Source: an uncultured Rubripirellula sp. (GTDB lineage: Bacteria; Planctomycetota; Planctomycetia; Pirellulales; Pirellulaceae). Taken from it: 64,000 bases of DNA. Within the stretch, counting starts at the first letter, position 1, and the number at the start of each line of letters is the position of its first letter. The translations under genes were made by a program, and so were the position numbers. A model generated the notes under the pieces. That model had not been told where the DNA came from and made no database searches. It was given only the letters and a program-made list of their open reading frames with translations. Positions 56,164 through 64,000 of the stretch are shown here, in pieces. Location of the stretch: contig CALIBL010000055.1 in NCBI GenBank assembly GCA_938045805.1, positions 56,926 to 120,925 on the forward strand. Reading direction: 5' to 3'.

Positions 56164-58455
56164 ATGGTTCGAAAATCATCTATGCTGCTTGCTGTTCTGC
56201 TCATGCTTGGAGCCCAGCTTTGTGTGGCACAAAACGAAAATTCCAGCCTGCAACGGGTGTCAGATGAATTAAGCCTCAAAAGCCTTTACCACCCACTGGA
56301 GAAAATCAAGTTCTCTTCCGAAGCCCCGGTCACCCATTGGATCGGGAATCAATCCTCAAAGCTTCTGGTCAAGCGAGAAGGAACTTGGAATGAAGTGGAC
56401 CTGATGACAGGTAACGAAACCAAGTTCGCGAATGTGAATCTGATTGCCGACAACTTAACCAAGCTTGAAGGCGTGAACGAGCAGACCGCAATTTCGGCAG
56501 TGAATGCCGCGGTACCAAATATGCATGAATCCGATGACGGGCTTATGGTGAAAATTGATGGTGGCATCGCCTTGGTCTCCAACCATGGCTCTGCAAAATG
56601 GATTGCAAAAAATATTGAGCAATGGCGTGACCTGAGTATTAACCCGAGCCGCTCGACCCTAGCCTATACCAAAAACTTTGATCTCTACGTCATGGACACA
56701 GATTCCGGACGTCATCTCCGATTGACCAAAGACGGGACAGAAACGACACGAAACGGTCGACTTGACTGGACTTATCAGGAAGAGATTTATGGGCGCGGCA
56801 ACTACAAAGGTTTCTGGTTGAGCCCAGATGGTTCTTGGCTGGCAATGCTTAAAATTGATACTCGATCGGTTCCGGAATACACGCTATCCGCGTCAAACGG
56901 CGAACGAGGAACCGGCCTTATCAGCCGCTACCCCAAAGCCGGAGACCCGATCCCTCACGCCTCTCTTTTGCTTTGGGATTTGCGGCAACTGAGATCTGGT
57001 CGGGTTCCACGACCCACAACGCTGTGCCTGTCGACTGCAGACCAAGAGCGGTTGATTACGGGAGTTTGGTGGAACCCTAACGATCAAACGCTTATCTATT
57101 CGATTTCGGATCGATGCCAAACTTGGAGAGAGGTTGTCCAGGTTCGGCCAACGAGCAACAGACGCAGTGGAGACTTTCAGCGGATCATCCACCGCGAACA
57201 AACCGAAGCGTGGATTGAGCCTCCGAGCGAGCCAAAGTTTTTACGCAACGGAAGCATGCTTTGGCTAAGTGAAATCCCGTCAGGTTACTCACAGGTTTAC
57301 CGAATCAACTTATCAAAAAGCGAGTCGGCGGATCTTCCGCGAGGTGCTCAAAGCATCACTCCGCAAGGTATAAACGTTCGTTCATTTTGGATTCATCCAA
57401 ATGAGGATCAGTTGGCATTTCTTGCTGATCAGGCGACCGGAACCATCGAGCAAAACCTGTACCTGCTCTCCGTGGATAACACGGAATTAGATTCTGCAAA
57501 CGAGATACGATGCGTGACACCCGCTTCCGGTTGGTCTGAACCCGTTATCAGCCCTGACTGGAAATGGATATTGAATGAGCACAGCACAGCAGTCACTCCA
57601 AGCAACCTCACGGTTCTTTCGATTGACGGGGAAACGATTCACGACCTTCATGCCGGAAATTTACAAATTCAAAAACCGGTGCACCCGGTTGAGTTTTTCT
57701 TAGTGCCAACTCCTGATGGTCTACAGTTGCCTGCCGCACTCATTCTTCCGGTGACAAATGCAGAGGAAAAATTACCTGTCGTGGTAGAAGTCTACGGTGG
57801 GCCAGGCTCCGCAATTGTGACCAATCGATGGAGAGGCACGCGCAACCTCTACCGCGAACTCTTAGCGCGCCAAGGGATCGCAACTTTCATGGTTGACAAT
57901 CGATCGAGTGCTGGAAGAGGTATGAAAGATGCTTGGGGAATCAAAGGACAAGTTGGAAAACTTGAACTACAAGATCTCGGTCACGCAGTGGAGTGGCTCA
58001 AGAATCAAGATTGGGTCGATCCCGAAAGAATTTTGATTCGTGGCTGGTCATTTGGTGGATTCATGACAATAAGTGCAATGACCAACATGACCGACTTCCG
58101 AGCGGGGATCGCGGGCGGTTCGGTAACCGACTGGAAGGAATATGATGCCTTCTACACAGAACGCTATATGGGCCTTCCTCAAAATAATCCGACCGGTTAT
58201 CAAACCACGGCTCCGATTTACCGCGCCGAGAAACTACATGGCTCACTGCTCATGATTCACGGCGAAGCTGACGACAACGTTCATCCGTCAGGCACAATGC
58301 GAATGGCGAGTGCTTTGCAGAAGGCGGGTCATCAGTTTGATCTGATGCTTTACCCAGGCGAAGCTCACGCGATTCGGCAGGCAAACCACGTTTGGCACCT
58401 CGCCGAACTCACTCACCGGTTCCTCAGGAGTGCTTTGTTGCCTCAGAATCCATAA
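56164..58455 (+). CDS. Dipeptidyl peptidase IV-like S9 protease
   Basis: A 763-residue exported serine protease with a signal peptide (MVRKSSMLLAVLLMLGAQLCVAQ, about 23 residues). The N-terminal part is a beta-propeller of the DPP IV type, with the substrate-binding glutamates in LDWTYQEEIYGR. The C-terminal alpha/beta hydrolase has Ser629 in GWSFGG, Asp703 or 704 in HGEADDN and His735 in GEAHAI; YGGPGS precedes it. DPP IV enzymes remove Xaa-Pro dipeptides from N-termini in the periplasm. The ATG at 56164 starts directly at the signal peptide; the frame is open to 56074. Confidence 0.92.
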   Translation: MVRKSSMLLAVLLMLGAQLCVAQNENSSLQRVSDELSLKSLYHPLEKIKFSSEAPVTHWIGNQSSKLLVKREGTWNEVDLMTGNETKFANVNLIADNLTKLEGVNEQTAISAVNAAVPNMHESDDGLMVKIDGGIALVSNHGSAKWIAKNIEQWRDLSINPSRSTLAYTKNFDLYVMDTDSGRHLRLTKDGTETTRNGRLDWTYQEEIYGRGNYKGFWLSPDGSWLAMLKIDTRSVPEYTLSASNGERGTGLISRYPKAGDPIPHASLLLWDLRQLRSGRVPRPTTLCLSTADQERLITGVWWNPNDQTLIYSISDRCQTWREVVQVRPTSNRRSGDFQRIIHREQTEAWIEPPSEPKFLRNGSMLWLSEIPSGYSQVYRINLSKSESADLPRGAQSITPQGINVRSFWIHPNEDQLAFLADQATGTIEQNLYLLSVDNTELDSANEIRCVTPASGWSEPVISPDWKWILNEHSTAVTPSNLTVLSIDGETIHDLHAGNLQIQKPVHPVEFFLVPTPDGLQLPAALILPVTNAEEKLPVVVEVYGGPGSAIVTNRWRGTRNLYRELLARQGIATFMVDNRSSAGRGMKDAWGIKGQVGKLELQDLGHAVEWLKNQDWVDPERILIRGWSFGGFMTISAMTNMTDFRAGIAGGSVTDWKEYDAFYTERYMGLPQNNPTGYQTTAPIYRAEKLHGSLLMIHGEADDNVHPSGTMRMASALQKAGHQFDLMLYPGEAHAIRQANHVWHLAELTHRFLRSALLPQNP

Positions 58456-58726
58456 CCCCGCGTACTGGTTTAACTGCTTCTCAAATAGTGACCGATCAGA
58501 GACTCAAAACGCGATGATTGGCGGCGATCGGTCTGAAGAATCAAGCTTGAACCAGGAAGGATGGTTCCGCAGAGGGGTTTTATGCTTTCCGGTTGTGCCA
58601 CGAAATCGAAAAGAAAAGCTCTAGATCAACTGAAAAATTACTGCCGGTAGGCCTTAACTTGGAGCCAGTCCAACGGTACACTACGTGGCTCAAAAAATTT
58701 GATAAGTCCTCTACGAGACAGAAATT

Positions 58727-59038
58727 ATGTACGCCATCATCGTCGACGGCGGTCGCCAATATCGTGTTGAACCCGGAATGGAAGTCGATGTCGATTTCCG
58801 TGATCTTGCTGCCGGTGAAGAGCTAACCTTTGAGAAGGTTCTCGCTGTCAGCGGAGATGACGGAATGAAGCTAGGTTCGCCCACCGTTGATGGGGCGAGC
58901 GTGACCGCATCGGTCATTGGAACTGAGCAAGACAAGAAGATCTACGTTCAGAAGTTCCGACGTCGTAAAAACAGCCGTCGAAGAACCGGTCACCGACAGT
59001 CACACACCCGTGTGCGAATCGAAAAAATTGCAGTCTGA
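58727..59038 (+). CDS. rplU: 50S ribosomal protein L21
   Basis: A 103-residue L21 protein with the family segments MYAIIVDGGRQYRVEPG and KFRRRKNSRRRTGHRQSHTRVRI. It binds 23S rRNA in the large subunit. In most bacteria rpmA (L27) follows at once; here it does not, and a terminator comes 44 bases after the stop. A region of about 270 bases separates it from the protease gene upstream. Confidence 0.96.
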   Translation: MYAIIVDGGRQYRVEPGMEVDVDFRDLAAGEELTFEKVLAVSGDDGMKLGSPTVDGASVTASVIGTEQDKKIYVQKFRRRKNSRRRTGHRQSHTRVRIEKIAV

Positions 59039-59082
59039 TTTCTGAGCAAGATTGCTCGGGATCTGACAGATCAATCAATGCT

Positions 59083-59111
59083 TCCCGTCGATGAGACGGG
59101 AAGTTTTTTGA
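59083..59111 (+). terminator. Rho-independent terminator of rplU
   Basis: CTTCCCGTC (59083-59091) pairs with GACGGGAAG (59097-59105), followed by six T. Confidence 0.87.
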
Positions 59112-59252
59112 TGCGCAGGTGGCCCACGTTTCTGGGATAGTTGACCCACCACAGCTCGATGCTTCGCTACACTGAGTTAGAAAGATTCTAGACGCATAGG
59201 GGATTCATCGGGCATCACCCCGCAGCGTCATGCCTTTTGAACGAGAGGGACG

Positions 59253-60269
59253 ATGCTTTCGGCTCAACTGGACGACTACGAAATCGGGGAAGTGATCGGT
59301 GCGGGTACCGTTGGTACGATCTATGCCGCCACACACCGCGAGACGGGAGAGCAAGTTGCCATCAAAAAACTCCATCCTGGAGTTTCTCAAGATCCGCTGA
59401 TCCGAGCTCGCTTCAAACGCGAAACGGTTGTCATGGAACGCCTTCGGCACCCCAATATCATTCGCTCAATGGGTGGCGGAGAAGATAATGGACAATTGTT
59501 CTATGTGATGGAGCGACTTGATGGTGGAACGGTCAAAGACCTCATTGAGTCATCGAATGTTATCGCGTGGCCAATTGTGGTGGAAATTGCTCGACAAGTC
59601 TGTTCCGCATTGCAGTTCGCTCATAACCACGGAGTCATTCATCGTGATTTAAAACCGAGTAATCTTTTTTTGACCCGTGACGCCGAAGTCAAACTGGGGG
59701 ATTTTGGCATCGCCCGAGATCTACACGGAGCTGATATCACCACCAGCGGTATGACCGTGGGGACACACGCATACATGGCTCCCGAGCAAATCACGGGTGA
59801 TGAGAATGTCTCAGGGAAGGCAGATCTCTACTCGCTTGGTTGCTGTCTCTTCGAAATGCTTGCCGGCCAAACACCCTTTCAGGGAGAACACTTTGCTCAG
59901 TTGTTTGAACAGCACTTAAAAAAACAGGCTCCACGCATCAAAGAACTCGTCCCACATTGCCCCCCAGCGTTGGATGAGGTCATCGCAAAGTTGTTGGAGA
60001 AGTCGCCAGAATCGCGTCCATTCAATGCGAGACAAGTTCAGGCTGTGATGCTTCAATTGGATGAGACAATCCAGTGCGAGCTTGAAGGCCAACCACAATC
60101 CAATGACATTTCAGCAGCGGAGACCTCGCAAAGAGGACATCAATTACTTCAACAGGAGATTCAAGAGCAATTTGGTGCGAAGACACGGGAAATCGAATGG
60201 CTGCGAATCACCGCTATTTTAATCGCATTAGTCTTCATCATTGGACTTTCTATTTTCTTTGCTCGCTGA
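59253..60269 (+). CDS. Membrane-anchored serine/threonine protein kinase
   Basis: A 338-residue Hanks-type kinase. The glycine loop is GAGTVGTIY, the ATP lysine is Lys38 in VAIKKL, the catalytic loop is HRDLKPSN with Asp132, the metal motif is DFG, and the activation segment ends in APE. The kinase domain ends near residue 270. A coiled segment (GHQLLQQEIQEQFGAKTREIE) then leads to one membrane helix at the C-terminus (about residues 313-335) with almost nothing beyond it, so it lacks an external sensor domain. AGAGGGA lies before the ATG. Such kinases are numerous in planctomycetes; the target is unknown. Confidence 0.93.
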   Translation: MLSAQLDDYEIGEVIGAGTVGTIYAATHRETGEQVAIKKLHPGVSQDPLIRARFKRETVVMERLRHPNIIRSMGGGEDNGQLFYVMERLDGGTVKDLIESSNVIAWPIVVEIARQVCSALQFAHNHGVIHRDLKPSNLFLTRDAEVKLGDFGIARDLHGADITTSGMTVGTHAYMAPEQITGDENVSGKADLYSLGCCLFEMLAGQTPFQGEHFAQLFEQHLKKQAPRIKELVPHCPPALDEVIAKLLEKSPESRPFNARQVQAVMLQLDETIQCELEGQPQSNDISAAETSQRGHQLLQQEIQEQFGAKTREIEWLRITAILIALVFIIGLSIFFAR

Positions 60270-60522
60270 GAAGCAAATTATCAGTTTCAGAACAAAACAG
60301 TGGGTCGTCGCTTTCCGGTCGACTGCTTTTCCTGTTATCTTGCTTGAGATGCGTTCGAGCCCGCAATGAATCTCCTTACGCCTGAAGGTGTTGGCCAAGA
60401 TTGATTCCCGCTTTGAATTTTTCAGATCATCAAAGAACGTCACTCGGACATCTTAAATTTAAACCATTTGAAACGGACTGATCATTATCACATCAGTCAT
60501 CTTTACTACTTAGGAACACCAA

Positions 60523-61242
60523 ATGCTTCACCGATTTTCTTTATTCGGGACCGTTTTATTCCAACTCGCTTTGATCGCCCCCTCAATGGCACAAGCTCCG
60601 GAAGGCAACAACACAGTGAAAGACCCCCTCAGCTATTTCCTTGGCATTTCAGTCGGGCAGCAAATGGGCCAATCAGGTTTTCAAGTGACAGATCTAGATT
60701 TGGAACAATTACTCCTTGGTTTTCAGGATGGGATTCAGGGCAAGCCGCCAGCATTGAGCGAAGAGCAATTAACTGAGGCACGCACAAAGATCCAAACCCT
60801 TCTTCAAGCAAGACAACAGCAGCAGCAAGCTGAGATGGCTAAAGCGGGTGAAGCAAACCTTGAGAGGGGAAAGCAGTTCTTAGCTGAGAATGCCAAGAAA
60901 GAAGGAGTCAAAGCCCTAGACCAAGGGATTCAATATAAGGAAATCAAGGCTGGTACCGGGCCATCTCCTGCAGTGACTGATACCGTGCGTGTTCATTACA
61001 CAGGTACCCTGATCAACGGCACCAAATTTGACAGCTCAGTTGATCGCGGACAGCCAGCGTCCTTCCCACTAAACCGCGTCATCCAAGGATGGCAAATCGC
61101 GATTGCCAAAATGAAAGTTGGCGCGAAGTGGATCATCTACATCCCCTCTGATCTAGCATACGGACCACAGGGAAGCCCATCGGGAGGCATTGGCCCAAAT
61201 GAAGTTTTGATCTTTGAAGTTGAACTTCTCGGAATTGAATAA
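60523..61242 (+). CDS. FKBP-type peptidyl-prolyl cis-trans isomerase, exported
   Basis: A 239-residue isomerase with a signal peptide (about 24 residues, ending APSMAQA). The FKBP N-terminal dimerisation domain occupies about residues 35-120 (LSYFLGISVGQQMGQSG) and is followed by a glutamine-rich helix. The catalytic FKBP domain is near 140-239 (VRVHYTGTLINGTKFDSS, VIQGWQIAIAKMKVGAKWIIYIPSDLAYG). This is the FkpA/Mip arrangement: a periplasmic folding helper. The active-site residues Tyr, Phe, Asp, Val-Ile and Trp are in place. Confidence 0.94.
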   Translation: MLHRFSLFGTVLFQLALIAPSMAQAPEGNNTVKDPLSYFLGISVGQQMGQSGFQVTDLDLEQLLLGFQDGIQGKPPALSEEQLTEARTKIQTLLQARQQQQQAEMAKAGEANLERGKQFLAENAKKEGVKALDQGIQYKEIKAGTGPSPAVTDTVRVHYTGTLINGTKFDSSVDRGQPASFPLNRVIQGWQIAIAKMKVGAKWIIYIPSDLAYGPQGSPSGGIGPNEVLIFEVELLGIE

Positions 61243-61310
61243 TCGGGTGACCGGTTGTCCCGTCATATCGAACGACGGAGTTAATTGAAAATTCGAATGC
61301 CAAAAAAGAA

Positions 61311-61337
61311 AAGGCAGGCCCAACGGCCTGCCTTTTT
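61311..61337. terminator. Bidirectional rho-independent terminator
   Basis: GGCAGGCC (61313-61320) pairs with GGCCTGCC (61325-61332), with T after it on the plus strand and an A run before it that gives T on the minus strand. It separates the FKBP gene from the convergent gene at 61365. Confidence 0.87.
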
Positions 61338-61364
61338 CGTTTTACGCTTTAAAAATTGATGGCG

Positions 61365-63098
61365 TCACTCTGACGCCCCATCCTTAACGGGCGGCTCTTC
61401 CGAAACGGGCTCAGACTCCACATTCGCCGCGGGCACAGCGGTTTCTGTGCTCGCCTCGGAATCCGTTGTTTCGGAAGTCGGGGTTTCTGGCTTCGGGTTG
61501 GACTCTTCATCCTTGCGTATTGAAAACGCTTCTTCACGAACACGCTGGTAGTCTCGGGAATCGATCCGCCCAAACTCACCCATCATCATGGCGAACTCGA
61601 GCAGCGGGAAGTCTTCTGGGATCTCTTCCGAGTCAGTGACGACCATGTAGCGGCGAATCGAGGCGAACAAATCTTCGGCAGTATCATCAAGCGTTAGCAG
61701 AGGGTAGTCGTCAAAGATCTTCTCCCAGATTGCGAATGCTTCCTCATAAAGCCGAATCGATTCATCTAGTTCGGCTGCCGCATTCGCCTTTTCAGCTTCA
61801 TAAATGAGCCGTCGTGCTTCGACCGTTCGTTCTTCCTGCTCGGCGAGAGCCAGAGATTCCCAATACGGGTAGTTGATCTGTGTACGATACCCATTTGTCT
61901 TGAGGATGCGTTCATTGAGATCCGAAATCTCATCGATCAAATTGACCGAAGCTAATCGTGAAGCGTCATCCTCGGCTAACCGAGCGATCGGCTGCAGGTT
62001 GGGAATGAGCCCATCAAGAATGGACGGCAAGATGGCTCTCTGCTCGTAGGTTAACTGCTCAGGCGGCAATTCATAAAACGCCTTGAACTCTTCAGGAAGC
62101 GCTTCGACGAGTTCGGCGCGTGCCGCGTCATACGCATCAAGATTGAGTTGTCTGAACTGCTCAATCTTTTCGGTTCGCTGAGCTTTCAACACATCCAGTT
62201 CACCCAACTTGATGGTGAACGGCGAGGTCGTTGGAATACTACGTTGACCGAAGCCAGCCCAGTCTTGACTGGCCATTTGCCACGCGTTCTGAGCTCTCTG
62301 ATCAAGAATCCCTTCGGCCTCGATTGACTCGGCATGCTTCAGACGCCACTTAGGACCGGTTTCGTAAAAGTTAAGGGGCGTTTGTCGGCGAATCTTCACG
62401 CCGCTGTCAACAATGTCATAGCCGTGATTGAGCCATAATCGACCCACGAGCCAATTGTCAGGCTTGCCGAGAGGTCCGCGTGCTTCAGGGCTGTCTACCG
62501 CAATATTTTCGTTGAGCAGTGATTCATGCAGAACTTCATCATCTGAAAAAAGTCGTCGAAACTGGACCTTCTCGTCCGACATTCCCATCTTGGCTCCGTA
62601 GAACCAACCGGTGTACCAAACAAGTCGAGTTGCGTTCGTGTTCTGCCGCAAACCACGAGTCAAGAACTCCGTTCCCTCACGAACCATCTCGTAACGCTGG
62701 CGATAGTCATCGAATTCAGTTGAGACGTTATAGGCGAGGTTATGTGCCTGGTGCTCCCAAACTTTATCAAAGTGAGGCTGCAACAAAGCAATATTGTTAA
62801 GCGTCGCCTTAAGACGATCCCATTCGTGCATCACCCGGTACTCGTGAGCCTTATTCCAGAGCAACGTGGCCGCGACTCCCCTGAGGCCGAGCGAGGCCAA
62901 CTTCATGGTCTCACTCGCGGGACTAATCTCTCCCAGATCACTCTCGGCAATGTTGTATTCATTTCTCATCACCGAGAGACGGCCACCTAAATCACCATCA
63001 CCACCAGCTGGCTGTCCCAGCAAGTAGAGAGGAATCAACATGGCAACCATCACCGTTAGGTAAATGAGTTTGCGACGGAAAGACGTAGTACGATTCAT
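61365..63098 (-). CDS. Planctomycete-type conserved protein of unknown function, membrane-anchored
   Basis: A 577-residue protein that I cannot name. An N-terminal membrane helix (about residues 10-27) is followed by a long helical region with tetratricopeptide-like patterns (LASLGLRGVAATLLWNKAHE, then LNNIALLQPHFDKVWEHQAHNLAYNV). Residues 410-520 contain further helices (AAELDESIRLYEEAFAIWEK). The C-terminal 60 residues are rich in Glu, Ser, Thr and Pro and look unstructured. It starts with ATG overlapping the stop of the upstream membrane protein by four bases (ATGA), so both are made together. Expected location: outer face of the inner membrane. Confidence 0.6.
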   Translation of the reverse strand: MNRTTSFRRKLIYLTVMVAMLIPLYLLGQPAGGDGDLGGRLSVMRNEYNIAESDLGEISPASETMKLASLGLRGVAATLLWNKAHEYRVMHEWDRLKATLNNIALLQPHFDKVWEHQAHNLAYNVSTEFDDYRQRYEMVREGTEFLTRGLRQNTNATRLVWYTGWFYGAKMGMSDEKVQFRRLFSDDEVLHESLLNENIAVDSPEARGPLGKPDNWLVGRLWLNHGYDIVDSGVKIRRQTPLNFYETGPKWRLKHAESIEAEGILDQRAQNAWQMASQDWAGFGQRSIPTTSPFTIKLGELDVLKAQRTEKIEQFRQLNLDAYDAARAELVEALPEEFKAFYELPPEQLTYEQRAILPSILDGLIPNLQPIARLAEDDASRLASVNLIDEISDLNERILKTNGYRTQINYPYWESLALAEQEERTVEARRLIYEAEKANAAAELDESIRLYEEAFAIWEKIFDDYPLLTLDDTAEDLFASIRRYMVVTDSEEIPEDFPLLEFAMMMGEFGRIDSRDYQRVREEAFSIRKDEESNPKPETPTSETTDSEASTETAVPAANVESEPVSEEPPVKDGASE

Positions 63099-64000
63099 GC
63101 CGCGATCTCACGCGATTTCAGGAAGAAGTAACTAATGATAAACGCAATAAAGCAGTAGCCGAAGGTTGCTACGGCGTGACGAGCCAACAACGCTCCGAAG
63201 ATATCAAAGCCGCTAGCAGCATATTCTGCCGTCGCAACCATCTTTGGAAGGTTAGGCAAAGCCGTCGCCACCGCATCAAGCGAATAAATGATTCCCGCGT
63301 CGACGGTTTTGATCACGCTCGCTGCCGTGGTATCAACGTCCAACTGCGTGGTCATCGCATCCTGCTTCAAAAGGCGAATCACCGACTCGATCGGTCCACC
63401 TCCACGCTCGATCCCAGCGTCAATGAAGTGCCGAGTATCGTAAATCTGCTCTGCGGAAAAACCTAGCAGAACGCAAGCAGCAGTTGAAATCATCGCCACG
63501 GGACCACTGAGGAACGTACTGAACATCACCCCAAACGCAATCACCATTGTCATCTGTAGCCAGATGGAAGCGTAAGCCTTAGTAAGGTTCCACTCGAACG
63601 AGTTTTCAGCAGGTTGCAAGAACACGCCGCTCTTGGTGACACCTAAGTACTGATTTCGATCCAGGCAGCGAATGATCAGCTTGACTTGACCCTGTTCATC
63701 AACAAGATCTTTGAATACGTCCAATTGTCTTGTGCCCGAAGCGTCGGTTCCTTCCATAGTTAAAGGCAGTACCATTTCATCAATTTCATACTCGTCGATG
63801 GTGAAAGACCGCTGTTCACTCTGAATTTCTTTCGACGGATGTTTTAGCGTGACCGACCCACGAATACCCGACTCGATATCGCCCTTGTAGGAACGGTAAG
63901 CACGTAGTGAAAGATTAACGGTGATGCCGTCAGGGTAGCGTTCAGGCGTTACATCGCCGAACGTAAACTCCGCGGCTCCCAGCGTTCCACCCTCGACGTA
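63095..64000 (-). CDS. Multi-pass membrane protein, possibly ABC-2-type permease (5' end outside window)
   Basis: The frame is open to the window edge, giving 301 codons with the N-terminus missing. The visible N-terminal half is a soluble beta-rich domain (YPDGITVNLSLRAYRSYKGDIESG, shortened as NLSLRAYRSYKGDIESG, and VKLIIRCLDRNQYLG). Then come hydrophobic segments near residues 150-195 and a last helix at the C-terminus (YCFIAFIISYFFLKSREI). Planctomycete transporters of the ABC-2 or Gld type can have this order, but no ATPase is visible in the window, so the call is tentative. Coupled to the downstream gene of unknown function. Confidence 0.55.
   Translation of the reverse strand, partial: YVEGGTLGAAEFTFGDVTPERYPDGITVNLSLRAYRSYKGDIESGIRGSVTLKHPSKEIQSEQRSFTIDEYEIDEMVLPLTMEGTDASGTRQLDVFKDLVDEQGQVKLIIRCLDRNQYLGVTKSGVFLQPAENSFEWNLTKAYASIWLQMTMVIAFGVMFSTFLSGPVAMISTAACVLLGFSAEQIYDTRHFIDAGIERGGGPIESVIRLLKQDAMTTQLDVDTTAASVIKTVDAGIIYSLDAVATALPNLPKMVATAEYAASGFDIFGALLARHAVATFGYCFIAFIISYFFLKSREIAA

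Noticed and set aside
59143..59175. Possible promoter TTGACC with TACACT upstream of the Ser/Thr kinase
   Set aside because: The spacer is 21 bases, too long for a normal sigma-70 promoter.

Overview
The window looks like chromosomal DNA of a planctomycete of the Pirellulales type (Rhodopirellula/Rubripirellula relatives). The evidence is the set of families hardly seen together elsewhere: a DUF1501 protein paired with a DUF1549/DUF1553 cytochrome protein, a PVC-type membrane-bound dehydrogenase with a C-terminal CXXCH haem domain, several large secreted proteins of unknown role, a HEXXH protease of the DUF5117 type, and a principal-type sigma factor with a long basic insert. There are no rRNAs, insertion sequences, phage genes or CRISPR arrays. 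Genes are ordinary chromosomal genes with many short spacings. Both ends of the window cut genes (an MMPL transporter at the left, a membrane protein at the right).

Layout. 1-2.4 kb: end of an MMPL exporter, then an EpmA-like lysyl ligase on the minus strand. 2.5-11.8 kb: a tightly spaced plus-strand run of ThiF/MoeB-like E1 enzyme, HSL-type esterase, a 1393-residue ceramidase-like/dehydrogenase/cytochrome fusion, a sugar isomerase and a RecQ-type helicase. 11.9-12.1 kb: tRNA-Ala(GGC) with its own promoter and terminator. 12.1-20.2 kb: rhomboid protease, the minus-strand DUF1549/DUF1553-DUF1501 pair, a DUF374 acyltransferase, a DinB-fold protein, a methyltransferase and a zinc-ribbon membrane protein. 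20.2-21.2 kb has no convincing gene. 21.2-30.1 kb is housekeeping: sigma factor, lipA, smpB followed by a LolDE/MacB-like ABC pair, gyrB, rnhA. 30.4-36.3 kb: a membrane-anchored amidotransferase-fold protein, then a glycan export or modification group (FkbM methyltransferase, GT2 glycosyltransferase, flippase). 36.2-42.6 kb, minus strand: a NosR-like FMN/iron-sulfur membrane protein translationally coupled to a secreted FAD oxidoreductase, a GGQ release-factor-like protein and a PL10-like pectate lyase.

42.7-47.1 kb contains the least conventional neighbourhood: an MnmE-like GTPase lacking the usual C-terminal cysteine motif, divergent from a metallopeptidase, an ATP-grasp ligase and a DapA-superfamily aldolase/lyase. 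47.2-52.2 kb: a secreted zinc metalloprotease with a strongly charged insert, and glyA. 52.3-54.6 kb: a single-domain response regulator facing a PAS-GAF-receiver protein without a kinase domain. 55-61.2 kb: crotonase-family protein, dipeptidyl peptidase IV-like protease, rplU, a membrane-anchored Ser/Thr kinase and a secreted FKBP isomerase. 61.3-64 kb: two coupled genes of unknown function, probably part of a membrane transport or envelope complex.

I found no single element that is clearly a new defence or mobile system. The best leads are the metallopeptidase/ATP-grasp/aldolase cluster, the NosR-like/FAD-oxidoreductase pair, and the fused ceramidase-like dehydrogenase. All functions are assigned by reading motifs; no database search was run.
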